From NCBI RefSeq assembly GCF_048892425.1, contig NZ_JBLZHU010000004.1:62001-126000 (forward strand): a stretch of 64,000 nucleotides of DNA, given 5' to 3'. The notes under the pieces are model-generated. The model made no database searches, was not told the origin of the DNA, and was given only the letters and a program-made list of their open reading frames with translations. Below, one piece after another: positions 35,098-45,000 of the stretch. Both the position numbers and the translations under genes were made by a program. The first letter of the stretch is position 1; every line of letters starts with the position of its first letter. Source of the stretch: Pacificispira sp002696645. GTDB lineage: Bacteria; Pseudomonadota; Alphaproteobacteria; UBA8366; Aestuariispiraceae.

Positions 35098-36345
35098 TTA
35101 TTTTGAAATGCGCCAGATCGTTCCGCCTGTATCATCACTGACATAAATCGCCCCATCAGGCCCCACGGCAACACCGACAGGCCGACCCCAAACTTTTGCC
35201 GGTGACGGCGCATCTGGATTTGGGGCATCGACACGAAACCCCGTTAGAAAATTGATATATCGCCCGGTGGGGACACCTTCCTGAATCTCGACCCGAACCA
35301 CCTTGTATCCAGTTGGCACTGCCGCATTCCAACTACCCCGCAGCGCGACCAGCGCATCATCGCGCCAGTCTGTTGGAACACCTGCATCCGCCAGAAAGGT
35401 CAGGCCAATTGGCGCGCTGTGAGACTCAAACAAAACATCCGGCAGTTTCGACTGGGCAACCAGGTCCGGGCGCCGGTCGGCATAATCCGGCTGTGGATAT
35501 TGCCCGCTGTAAGCATAGGGCCAGCCATAAAAATCACCCTGTTGAACCTGTGTGAAGTAGTCTGGAACCAGGCCATCGCCCAGACCGTCGCGTTCATTCA
35601 CCACGGTATAGAGTTGATCGGTGCCTGGCTTTATCGCGATTCCAACTGGATTTCGAAGGCCGCTGGCAAACGTCTCCCCGCCCTCTATCTTTCCATCTGA
35701 CGCCACGGAAAACCGCTGAATCGTTGCGCGCGGGGACGGTTCTTCTGCGATATTTCCACGCGACCCAATGGATGCATACAGGGTCTTACCATCTGGGGAA
35801 AATGCAATATTGCGCGTCCAATGCCCACCGGTCCCGCCAAATACGCCGCGCGGACTCATCTCCTCAACCCGGCCCCATTGCTGTCCCCATTTCAGACGAT
35901 AAAGCCGGTCCAGATCAGCAATCCATAAATACCCATCATGTAAAGCCAACCCGTGGGGGCGGTTGAAACCACTGGCAATTTCTTCACGCTGATCAGCGGT
36001 GCCATCGCCATTTCTGTCCCGCAAAAGGGTCACGACGCCCGCCCGGCTGCGCGCCACGATGACCGCACCGTCCTGATCCACGACCAGATTGCGGGCCCCC
36101 GTGATGTCCGCTGCAAACAAGGTGACCGTGTAGCCATCCGGCGCAATCGGGATACGCCCGTCCCTTGCAACGGTATCAGAACTGTTGCCAACAGACTGAG
36201 TGGCGAATGGGGCGGGCAGATCTTGGGCGCGAATTTCGAATACGTCGCCCGGCTGATCGGGTGTTTGCGCCTGCGCCATTGTTGCGCATAAGGCGATTCC
36301 CGCCGCGATAACGGATCGGCTAAAAAGCAATCGCGCTGGATACAT
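35098..36345 (-). CDS. PQQ-type soluble sugar dehydrogenase (glucose/sorbosone dehydrogenase family)
   Basis: 415 residues from ATG 36345 (GGGAG 7 nt upstream). A Sec signal peptide is clear (SVIAAGIALCATMAQAQ). The beta-propeller shows repeated strands such as NRPHGLALHDGYLWIAD, the segment NIAFSPDGKTLYASIGSRGN and GLRNPVGIAIKPGTDQLY. Family members oxidise sugars in the periplasm with pyrroloquinoline quinone, but many have no proven substrate. PQQ synthesis genes are absent from the window. It stands alone, with pgk about 60 bp upstream on the same strand. Confidence 0.87.
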   Translation of the reverse strand: MYPARLLFSRSVIAAGIALCATMAQAQTPDQPGDVFEIRAQDLPAPFATQSVGNSSDTVARDGRIPIAPDGYTVTLFAADITGARNLVVDQDGAVIVARSRAGVVTLLRDRNGDGTADQREEIASGFNRPHGLALHDGYLWIADLDRLYRLKWGQQWGRVEEMSPRGVFGGTGGHWTRNIAFSPDGKTLYASIGSRGNIAEEPSPRATIQRFSVASDGKIEGGETFASGLRNPVGIAIKPGTDQLYTVVNERDGLGDGLVPDYFTQVQQGDFYGWPYAYSGQYPQPDYADRRPDLVAQSKLPDVLFESHSAPIGLTFLADAGVPTDWRDDALVALRGSWNAAVPTGYKVVRVEIQEGVPTGRYINFLTGFRVDAPNPDAPSPAKVWGRPVGVAVGPDGAIYVSDDTGGTIWRISK

Positions 36346-36402
36346 TTTTATCTCCCATTCCATTCGTCTGCACAGGGCTTACAATCAGAATGGGGCTAAA
36401 TC

Positions 36403-37590
36403 CTATTGCTTCAAGACCGACACACCCGGCAAATCGCGCCCTTCCATCCATTCCAGGAAGGCGCCCCCCGCCGTTGAGACATAGGTAAACTTGTCTGCCA
36501 CACCGGCCGCCATCAGGGCCGCGACCGTGTCGCCCCCGCCTGCTACGGAGATCAGTTTCCCAGCCTCTGTCAATTCTGCGGCCTTCCTTGCCAGCGCCAC
36601 AGTCCCGGCATCAAACGGTGGAATTTCAAACGCCCCCATCGGGCCGTTCCAGATCAAGGTTTTGCAGGATTCCAATTCTGCCGCCAGCGCGTCTGCTGTT
36701 TCCGGCCCGATATCCAGAATCATTTTATGGGCTTGAACCGCATCCAATGCGACAGATTCAGACTCTGCGCCAGACGCAAATTCCGAAGCTACCGTAACAT
36801 CATGGGGCAAGCCGATCCGGCATCCAGCCGCATCCGCACGGGCCAGAATACCCCGCGCAACATCGGCCAGGTCCTTCTCGCACAGGCTTTTGGCGATGTC
36901 TTTACCCATGGCATACAGGAACGTGTTGGCCATGCCCCCGCCGATAATCAACAGATCGACCCGTTCCACCAAATGCTCCAGGACTGCTAGCTTGGTAGAC
37001 ACTTTCGCGCCGCCAACAATGGCAGCCACCGGGCGTTCTGGATTGCCAAGGGCTGCTTCCAGCGCTTCCAGCTCTTTTTGCATATTGCGACCGGCCAGAG
37101 CCGGCAACAAAGTGGCAATAGCGACCGTGGACGCATGGGCGCGATGAGCTGCAGAGAACGCGTCGTTTATATAAACATCACCCAGGGCAGCCAATTCCTT
37201 GGCAAATTCCATATCATTCGCTTCTTCGCCAGGATAGAACCGCAGATTTTCCAAAACGACGATTCCGTCCTTAGAGATGCTGTCGATTGCGGTTTTTGCC
37301 GTGCTGCCAATGCAATCTGTTGCAAAAGTAACAGAACGACCCAGAACCTTTCCCACGGACTTGGCGATTGGGCCCAGCGACATTTCCGGGACAGGCTTCC
37401 CCTTAGGCCGGTCGAAATGCGACATAAGAACCACGCGCGCGCCACGATCGATCAACGTATCGATGGTATCGCGCAGACGTTCAATGCGGGTCGCGTCACT
37501 GACGGTATCTCCCCGCATCGGGACATTCAGATCCGCCCGCACCAAAGCAACTTTTCCATCGAAATCAAAATCATCGAGCGTCTTGAACAC
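36403..37590 (-). CDS. pgk: Phosphoglycerate kinase
   Basis: Glycolytic transfer of phosphate from 1,3-bisphosphoglycerate to ADP. 395 residues from GTG 37590 (GGAAGG about 10 nt upstream), the normal length; upstream in-frame codons are not conserved-looking. Recognisable blocks are LVRADLNVPM near the N-terminus, HFDRPKGKPVPEM, VLENLRFYPGEE, the hinge-region GGAKVSTKL and the C-terminal nucleotide motif VAGGGDTVAAL. No gap, tpiA or fba gene is next to it. Expression may be independent of the divergent methyltransferase gene at 37746. Confidence 0.97.
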   Translation of the reverse strand: MFKTLDDFDFDGKVALVRADLNVPMRGDTVSDATRIERLRDTIDTLIDRGARVVLMSHFDRPKGKPVPEMSLGPIAKSVGKVLGRSVTFATDCIGSTAKTAIDSISKDGIVVLENLRFYPGEEANDMEFAKELAALGDVYINDAFSAAHRAHASTVAIATLLPALAGRNMQKELEALEAALGNPERPVAAIVGGAKVSTKLAVLEHLVERVDLLIIGGGMANTFLYAMGKDIAKSLCEKDLADVARGILARADAAGCRIGLPHDVTVASEFASGAESESVALDAVQAHKMILDIGPETADALAAELESCKTLIWNGPMGAFEIPPFDAGTVALARKAAELTEAGKLISVAGGGDTVAALMAAGVADKFTYVSTAGGAFLEWMEGRDLPGVSVLKQ

Positions 37591-37745
37591 GGGATACCCT
37601 TCCTGATTATGCTGAATTTTGCGACTCTCTACCCGATCGCGGCACAGGTTAAAAGCATTACCGGCGCGCATTTGTCGCAGAATAGCGATTGAGCCCGCGC
37701 AAATCCGCCCCATATCCTAAAGCGACGTATTTGGGGAGACAGCAT

Positions 37746-38792
37746 ATGTCACTATTCGGTCGCGCCCTGTTTGGGGCTGCTCAGACGTCACGGACCTTAT
37801 GGTTCGGGGCGCAATATAGTCTGGCGCAACGCCTGGCCCCTCCGCTTGATGGCCCTTCTCCAGCGCCTGGAACGTTGCCCGGCTGGCCCTTAATTCTGAG
37901 AGACTTGCGCGGTTTGCAGCGCCAGGACTGGCAGAATGTGGAAAACGGCTATTACCCGCCCCCTGCAGATATTCTAGCGTCCCCGATCAAGATGCTACGC
38001 AATGCCGCACGGTTCATCAGGGATGTCCCCGCGGTCAATTTGCGGCGTCGTTTGAAAGCCAATAGTGACGTTTTTCAGGATGTCACCACGGCCCGACGCC
38101 CCCGATATTACATGCAGAATTTCCATTACCAATCTGGCGGCTGGCTGACCGATGACAGTGCCGCCCTGTATGACCATCAGGTTGAAGTTCTTTTCACAGG
38201 TGGTGCCGATGCGATGCGTCGACAGGCGCTTGTCCCGATTGGCGATTGGCTGCGCGTCCATAGGGCGGAAGGCCGGCAATTGATGGATGTCGCCTGTGGC
38301 ACCGCCAGGTTCCTGCATGATGCCAAGCGCGCCCATCCCGCCCTGCACGTGATGGGCCTGGATATGAGTGAGAACTATCTGCGTAAAGCACGAAACAATC
38401 TGCGGCGCTGGCCCGGTGCGTTTTCCATGGTGCTGGGCAAGGGCGAACAGTTACCCCTGGCGGATAATATGGGGCCGGACCTGATGACCTGCATTTTTCT
38501 GTTCCATGAGTTACCGCGAAAGATACGCCGCCGCGTGATGGCGGAAATGGCCCGCGTCCTGCGACCGGGCGGGCGTTTGGTTATCGTCGATTCCATTCAG
38601 ATCGGTGATCATAGCCCTTATGATAAACTGCTGGATCGTTTTCCCATGGCGTTCCATGAGCCCTATTACAGCGACTATATCCGCGACCCGCTGGAACAGT
38701 TGGGTATTGCGTCAGGCTTGCGCCACCACAACACGCGCCGCGCCTTCTTTGCCCGGGTTGTCACCTTTGACAAACCCGATAGGGCTTCCTGA
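37746..38792 (+). CDS. Class I SAM-dependent methyltransferase (UbiE-like)
   Basis: 348 residues from ATG 37746 (GGGAGA 6 nt upstream). The N-terminal about 150 residues have no recognised domain but contain ARRPRYYMQNFHYQSGGWL. The methyltransferase core shows motif I LMDVACGTARFLHDA near 180, VMGLDMSENYLRKAR, and the post-motif RVLRPGGRLVIVDSIQ. Substrate unknown. It is divergent from pgk and converges with the PBP-MscS gene at a gap of 10 bp. Confidence 0.87.
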   Translation: MSLFGRALFGAAQTSRTLWFGAQYSLAQRLAPPLDGPSPAPGTLPGWPLILRDLRGLQRQDWQNVENGYYPPPADILASPIKMLRNAARFIRDVPAVNLRRRLKANSDVFQDVTTARRPRYYMQNFHYQSGGWLTDDSAALYDHQVEVLFTGGADAMRRQALVPIGDWLRVHRAEGRQLMDVACGTARFLHDAKRAHPALHVMGLDMSENYLRKARNNLRRWPGAFSMVLGKGEQLPLADNMGPDLMTCIFLFHELPRKIRRRVMAEMARVLRPGGRLVIVDSIQIGDHSPYDKLLDRFPMAFHEPYYSDYIRDPLEQLGIASGLRHHNTRRAFFARVVTFDKPDRAS

Positions 38793-38802
38793 TCCTTCAT
38801 CG

Positions 38803-41800
38803 TTATTTTGCCGGACCATCAGCGGTTATCGTCCGCCCGGCGGGTAAGGCATCCGCTTTTTCGTGGCGCATCAGCGAGATTTCCGTCGGCGCCGGTCCCT
38901 GTTCTATCCCATCAATACAAAACTGATCAAAAACAACGGCATAGACCGTATCGCGCACAATTTCGAAGTCGTCATATTCATCGATCCAGAAATCCACGCG
39001 ATATCGATGGAACAGGCCCAGCTCGAACACCTTCACACCATCATACCGCCAGGTGTACATATCCAGCGCGTCGTTGCGGCCCAGGGCGTCTGACAATTTA
39101 TCCCGGACCGGCTGTTCAGCTGCCTTGATTGAGCGTTCGACCTCATCTGGTCGATACCGTTCCGGCACAAAGAATTCAGCGCTGAACCGAACCATGTCGC
39201 CGGTGGAGAAATTCTGAATCAGGGATTCAGAGACCTGACCGTTTGGAATGCTGACATTATAGCCATCCCGGGTGCTGAGCCGCATCGTGCGCCAGGTAAT
39301 GTCGGTGACCAGCCCGATCATATCCCCGACCATCACCCAATCGCCAACCTTAAAAGGGCGTTCAATATTCAACACGATGCCGGAAAAGATGTTTGCGATA
39401 TTGGCCTGAATAGCCAGACCAATGATCATGGCCAGCAAGCCTGATGTCGCCAGCAGACTGGTCAATTGCTGATCAAAAACGAAGGCGATCACACCAAAGA
39501 TGGCCAAAAGATAGATCGTGCCTGCCCCAAACAATCGCACCACATTGGGAATACGGCGACCTGATCGTTCCTCTATCGGAACCCAGACAAATCGCTCCAG
39601 GCTGATGACCAGAAGGCGCGCCGGTATCAGCCACCACAGGCAGTCGAAGAACAGCACGATGCCATCGGTAACCGCATCCGGCAGGGTTTGGGCGGAATAA
39701 TCCAATAGCAGGGTTCCAGCAGAAATCAAAAGAACCGGCCAGCCAATCACGCGGATCCCCAAGGTCTGGAACCGCCAGAACTGACCCCGGTCCTTGCGGT
39801 CCATAATGGCTGCGAATAACAGCGCAACGACCGCAAATATAAACAGATAGACGAACCAGTTGTAAGGAATGGCATCGGCGGGATCCAAACCCGCCGGTCC
39901 CAGTATAACCCCCAGATCAATGCGCGTAAATTCAGCCGCCTGCTTTCCAAAGCCAACAAAGGCGGGGTCGCCTTCCCCCGTTCCCTGATAGACTTCCTGC
40001 GAAATCCAACTGCGCTCCGGTGCCCAATCCGGCAGGCTGGCAAAGACTCGCCGGGACTGCAGGCCATCCAGCAAAGGGTCACCGCTGGGCCCCTCACCAA
40101 ACAAGGCAGCGATGTCCAGGGATGATTCATCAATGCCAAGCCACGCCAGCCAATCGGACGCCTCGTCCTCTAAGCCCGCTTCATTATTGCCGCCCGAATT
40201 GCTGACCACCAGGGGCTGTACGTCGCTGCGCGTCTTTACCAATCCCATGCCCAATACATCGGTCACATACATCAGATTGTTGCGACTGAGCAGACGATGA
40301 TGGAAACCCAGCCCGGCCAAAACCGTGCCATAGGGATGCTTGATATTGGAAAACTCTGTCTTGAACTGGCCTGAGACGCGATATGACACATATTTAAGAT
40401 CGCCATCCAGGCCTGTCTTGTCCGGATCGGTCAAATGGATCGGTTCAACCGCATTCAAAAAGACGACATCTTGAGGTTCGAATTCGCCGCGATATCTAAA
40501 CCAGATCAGAAAATCGATCTTGTACCGATCTTCCAGTATTTGCTGATCATCACTGGGCCCTTCCCGAACCGGCTCAACATTCAACAATTGAACGCCGGTA
40601 TAGACGACATTGGTCTTATACATGAATTTATCATTCACATAGAGAACCTTGCCTTCCTGAACCAGATCCAGGAAACCGGTCACGCCGCGTTCCAGAATAG
40701 GCTGTAACTGGGTCAGCGCGGAAATCATGCTGGAACCGTTATACAGACCAATCTGAACACTGGTTGTATTTGCCCCATTCTTTCCGAAATACCGTTCCCC
40801 TGCGACAACACGATGGCTGCGTTCCGGATGGTCCAGACCTGCCAGGAAATCCCGGACTGCACCCCGCAATGCACCGATATCCGCTGCATCCGCCGGGACT
40901 TCGTCAGACGGGCTTTGCCCAATATCTGCGATAATGCCATCCACGGCCATCCGGGCTGCGTCATAGGAGAATGCCGCGACCCAATCCGGGGCGGTGCCAT
41001 ATCGTGCCAAATGGTCTGTTCGGAAGTTCTGGGCAACTTCTGTCGCTGTATCAAACAACAGCGGTGTCGTGACAAAGATGCCATTGGTAATGGAGGCTGC
41101 GGGCTCCCCTTCCGGCAGGATCGACTGAACTTCGGAGACAAAGGCACCTGTCGCCATGTTGGAAAGGCCGACAATGCCATTGCGGACGCGGCCCTGCCGC
41201 AGCCCGGTCACGATCCGCGCGGCCTGGGGCGCACCGCCCTGAACGAAAATGTCGCCCGTCAGTTTCTTGTCGCGCATTTCTTGTGCAATGGCGGTTGCAC
41301 GATCTGACAGGGCTCCCAAATCATTTGGATTATAGGACCAGAAATTAAGGACCTTGGTCCCAAACCGGCGATACGTCGCATCGAACGCCTCTGCCAGCAT
41401 GCGCCCGCGCGCAGTGTCTTCATGAATGATAGACACCGTTTCCTGACCGATCACATTGCGCAAATAATTCGCCAGAAACCGCGTCTGGGACAATTCATCA
41501 TAGACGGTGTGAAATACCCATTGGGTGTCAGATGCCGCATCGCTGCGCGCCGTCGTTGGCGCGGTGGATATCATCGGCACGCCAGCGGCTTCATAGATCG
41601 GTTCCGCAGCCGCGGTTGCTTGCGGACTCCAATGACCAATGACCGCAACGACATCCGTGCGCGCCGCAAGATCGCGGGCGGCTTCAACCGCGTCGGCGAC
41701 CGTATTCCCGTCGTTGATTCCTTCAACCACGACGGCGCGCCCCCGAATCCCGCCGGATTCATTCACCAGATCAGCGGCCAGTTCTGCGCCACGCACCATG

Positions 41801-42009
41801 GTCGCGCCAATCGCAGCATCTGGCCCTTCCATCGGGCCAACGACCGCCAGACGAAACGGATTGTTGTAATCCAGGTCCAGAACGGTGACCCGTGTGATCA
41901 AGGAAAATACCCCTGCGATCGTAGCCATCGCCAGCAAGATCACCAGGAACATATTCCGCTTGGTCATCGGCCAATTGCCGAAAACCGTTCGCCATACTGA
42001 TTGAAACAC
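38803..42009 (-). CDS. Fusion of periplasmic ligand-binding receptor and MscS channel
   Basis: 1068 residues from GTG 42009 (AGGGGCGGG about 3-5 nt upstream). After a membrane anchor (MFLVILLAMATIAGVFSLI, about 20-40), residues about 50-420 match branched-chain-amino-acid-type receptors (Peripla_BP_6): NPFRLAVVGPMEGPDAAIGA, the segment ELAADLVNESGGIRG and AVIGHWSPQATAAAEPIYE. A less clear extracytoplasmic region follows (420-700). Then come about five membrane segments (710-875), a pore helix GLAIQANIANIFSGIVL and the MscS beta domain (FKVGDWVMVGDMIGLVTDI, then VSIPNGQVSESLIQNFS). A ligand-gated or ligand-tuned channel is inferred. It lies 71 bp downstream of the adhesin gene on the same strand. 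Confidence 0.9.
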   Translation of the reverse strand: MFQSVWRTVFGNWPMTKRNMFLVILLAMATIAGVFSLITRVTVLDLDYNNPFRLAVVGPMEGPDAAIGATMVRGAELAADLVNESGGIRGRAVVVEGINDGNTVADAVEAARDLAARTDVVAVIGHWSPQATAAAEPIYEAAGVPMISTAPTTARSDAASDTQWVFHTVYDELSQTRFLANYLRNVIGQETVSIIHEDTARGRMLAEAFDATYRRFGTKVLNFWSYNPNDLGALSDRATAIAQEMRDKKLTGDIFVQGGAPQAARIVTGLRQGRVRNGIVGLSNMATGAFVSEVQSILPEGEPAASITNGIFVTTPLLFDTATEVAQNFRTDHLARYGTAPDWVAAFSYDAARMAVDGIIADIGQSPSDEVPADAADIGALRGAVRDFLAGLDHPERSHRVVAGERYFGKNGANTTSVQIGLYNGSSMISALTQLQPILERGVTGFLDLVQEGKVLYVNDKFMYKTNVVYTGVQLLNVEPVREGPSDDQQILEDRYKIDFLIWFRYRGEFEPQDVVFLNAVEPIHLTDPDKTGLDGDLKYVSYRVSGQFKTEFSNIKHPYGTVLAGLGFHHRLLSRNNLMYVTDVLGMGLVKTRSDVQPLVVSNSGGNNEAGLEDEASDWLAWLGIDESSLDIAALFGEGPSGDPLLDGLQSRRVFASLPDWAPERSWISQEVYQGTGEGDPAFVGFGKQAAEFTRIDLGVILGPAGLDPADAIPYNWFVYLFIFAVVALLFAAIMDRKDRGQFWRFQTLGIRVIGWPVLLISAGTLLLDYSAQTLPDAVTDGIVLFFDCLWWLIPARLLVISLERFVWVPIEERSGRRIPNVVRLFGAGTIYLLAIFGVIAFVFDQQLTSLLATSGLLAMIIGLAIQANIANIFSGIVLNIERPFKVGDWVMVGDMIGLVTDITWRTMRLSTRDGYNVSIPNGQVSESLIQNFSTGDMVRFSAEFFVPERYRPDEVERSIKAAEQPVRDKLSDALGRNDALDMYTWRYDGVKVFELGLFHRYRVDFWIDEYDDFEIVRDTVYAVVFDQFCIDGIEQGPAPTEISLMRHEKADALPAGRTITADGPAK

Positions 42010-42080
42010 GAGCCCGCCCCTAAAAAGTAACCCCAATTGCACCGCGATGGCTGGGGGCCAGTCTTACCTTGGAGCCCGTT

Positions 42081-45000
42081 TTAGACAACCGTCACGTCAA
42101 TGTGCTGGGTTATTGTATCTGTTCCGTCGGAAATCTCCACCGTGAAGGTGTCATGACCTGTAGGCGACCCATCATGAGAATAGACAAAGGTGTTTCCATC
42201 CAGATTCAACGACCCATGATCTGGTCCCGCCGCAATCGCATAAGACAGATGATCGCCATCCACATCGCCGCCCAACAGCAGACCCTTGTAGTTTCCAGCG
42301 CTGCTGACGGAAAAGTCTACCATATTCTCACGACCATCGTCCCCGGTCACCGTCCCGTGGATACCATTTACGGAACTATCCAGAACGGTATTGCCTGAAT
42401 TCTCGTTGAAGGTCCAATAGCCGACAAGGCCATTTTCCCCGCCCGTCAATTCCCGTGTCATGGATTGTTGAATTTCCGCCTCACTGCGCGCCGTGTTCCA
42501 AACACGGACATCATCCAGCGCCCCTTCATAATTTTCACCCAGCCCATCGCTGCGGGCACCAAGTGCCAAGGGTTCGGCGGTAGTGATCGCGCCATTGTTG
42601 AATGTGCTGGAATAACCCGGCTCGGTGCTCCAGCCCGATCCATCCCCATCCAGATACCCTCGAATTTCGCTGGTGGCGCCAGACTGATCAATGACCATGG
42701 CAACATGATGCCAGCCCTCATTCAGGCCGGTCAGGGAAATTTCGGATTCCCCCTTGCTGCCAGGATCAAGCGTCGCAGTGCGCACCAGCAATGTGTCATC
42801 GTCGATCAGGATAGAATAGCCGATATCATCGGAATTCTGCGTATTCCCCTTGGATACAAGGTAATCCAGATCATTGGTCGCAGCCGACCCGGCCCAGTAG
42901 AACCAGGCCTCTACGGTCAGGCTGCCATTGCCAGGATCCAGCGCGGCGTTGTGATCAATATAAACCGCATTGGTTCCATCAAAGGCAAAGGCATTCTGCG
43001 AATCAATGCTATCGCCAAAGCCGGGAATAGAGGCAATGTCGGAATCTACGTCATGGGAGACCCCATCAAACGTTCCCGCATGATCGGTGACCGGGTCTCC
43101 ATTCGTAATGGGGTCTGAGAAATCATACAGCGCGCGAAGTCCACTTTCCGCACCATCCGCCTGTACCAGATAATTGTCCGCAATCTGTTGAGCCGTACGT
43201 GCCGTGTCCCAAATACGGAACTCAGCTAATTGACCATCCATATACTGCTGTCCACCATCCCAGATAAGAGCCCCGATGGAAGCATTATTCACCAAAGATT
43301 CCGTAACCGGCGGAATCGAAAATCCTATTCCGCCAGAACCGGCAAGAGTAGAGTCATGTTGTCCATCAATGTACAGATTTGCCTCAGCCGCCGTGAAAGT
43401 CACCGCAATATGGTGCCACTCACCGGTATTCAGTGACGCCGAACTGGTGATGGTTCCGCTGCCATTATGGGATTTGTAGGTCACGGCGCCGTTTTCCACA
43501 GACAAGAGTGCCATCGTATTGGTGAAATTCGCCTGTTGAGAGAATATCCGTGCCTGGGTGTTGCTATCCAGATAGACCCAGGTTTCGATGGTTCCTGCTG
43601 TCATTCCGTTAACCAGCGAGGGGGGCACATCAACATAGCTATTTGCACCGGTAAAGTTGGCGCTGGGTACAACACTGTCACCATGACCCATCGGAGGTGT
43701 ATTGTTGAGGAATGGGGTCGTGACATTGACCGCGATCTGTTGATTTGTGACGCCGCCCTGACCGTCCGATACCTGCAGGGTGAATTCATCCCCTCCGACA
43801 TAGTTGGGATTGGGGGTATAGGCAAAAGTACCGTCCGGATTGACCACAACAAATCCATTGCTGGCATTGGTCAGCACAGAATAGCTGAGCGGATCGCCAT
43901 TCCCGTCACTGGCCAGCAGTGAACTGTTTGCGACATCACCCTCTGCAACCGTCAACAAGGGCACGATGTTGCTGCCAGCGCTCAGGACGACGGGATTGCT
44001 GTTGCCGGTCTGGTCCGGAACTTCGCCGTTAAACGATCCTTCAAAATTATACAGCGCCACCAGGCCCGGCTCATTTGGTGGATCGGCAATTTCAGCGCCG
44101 ATATGGGATTGGATTTCCTCTTCAGACAAGGCCACATCCCAAACACGCAGATCATCGATAAGACCCTGAAAATCCCGGCTGCCAATATTGTCATCACCGA
44201 TATTCCAGGGGCTGTCATTTGAAGGCCCCATGGTGAAGGGGGCATCGGACATCAGGATACCGTCGATGTAAATTTTCAAATTGGCCCCGTCATAGGTGAC
44301 GCCAATATCATACCATGTGTTTGGTTGAAGTATGTTGGGAGGGGTCGACGGTTCAACACTGACATTCCAGACGCGAATGGCACCATCCGCCATATGCAGC
44401 CTAAAGGGTGAGGAATCGACCACATTGGTGTCTGACTTATCAAACAGGGTCTGCAATCTGTTCACATCATCAGAAGTCTTGATCCGTAATTCGACCGACA
44501 TCGGGGTTGCCCCGCCGAAATCCAAGGCGGCCGAATGGGCGATGGTGGATTTGCTGTCGACCCCATCCTGTATAAGGGCCCCGGTCGAGTTCTGAACGGC
44601 CGTTACGATTGGCGCGACATTGGGGATTTCCTGAACCTGTACCGCGACAGTGCTGACAACCGGTGTCACGCCGCCATCATTAACGGTGATATCCACATTG
44701 GCCGTGCCAAAAAAGCCTGGATCGCCGGTAAAGCTGGCCGTATCCATCGCCGCGCGAACATCCACTGCAAGGCCTGTAATTGAGACACCATTCCCCGACG
44801 GCACAATAAACGCGCCCCCGCCACCAGCATTGGCGGAAATCGATCCCTGAGCACTGGTCAGGGTTACCGTCAATACGTCGCCATCAACATTTGCGATATC
44901 GATATCCGCCAGAGAAATCGGCTGATCTTCCAATCCAGAAATCGCATTAACCCCACCAGAGGTCAGGCTGGCATTGTTGAGAACCAGGTCAGGGGCACCA

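Noticed and set aside
42081..42400. RTX calcium-binding repeats at the adhesin C-terminus
   Set aside because: The last domain is cadherin-like with no GGxGxDxLx nonapeptide runs.
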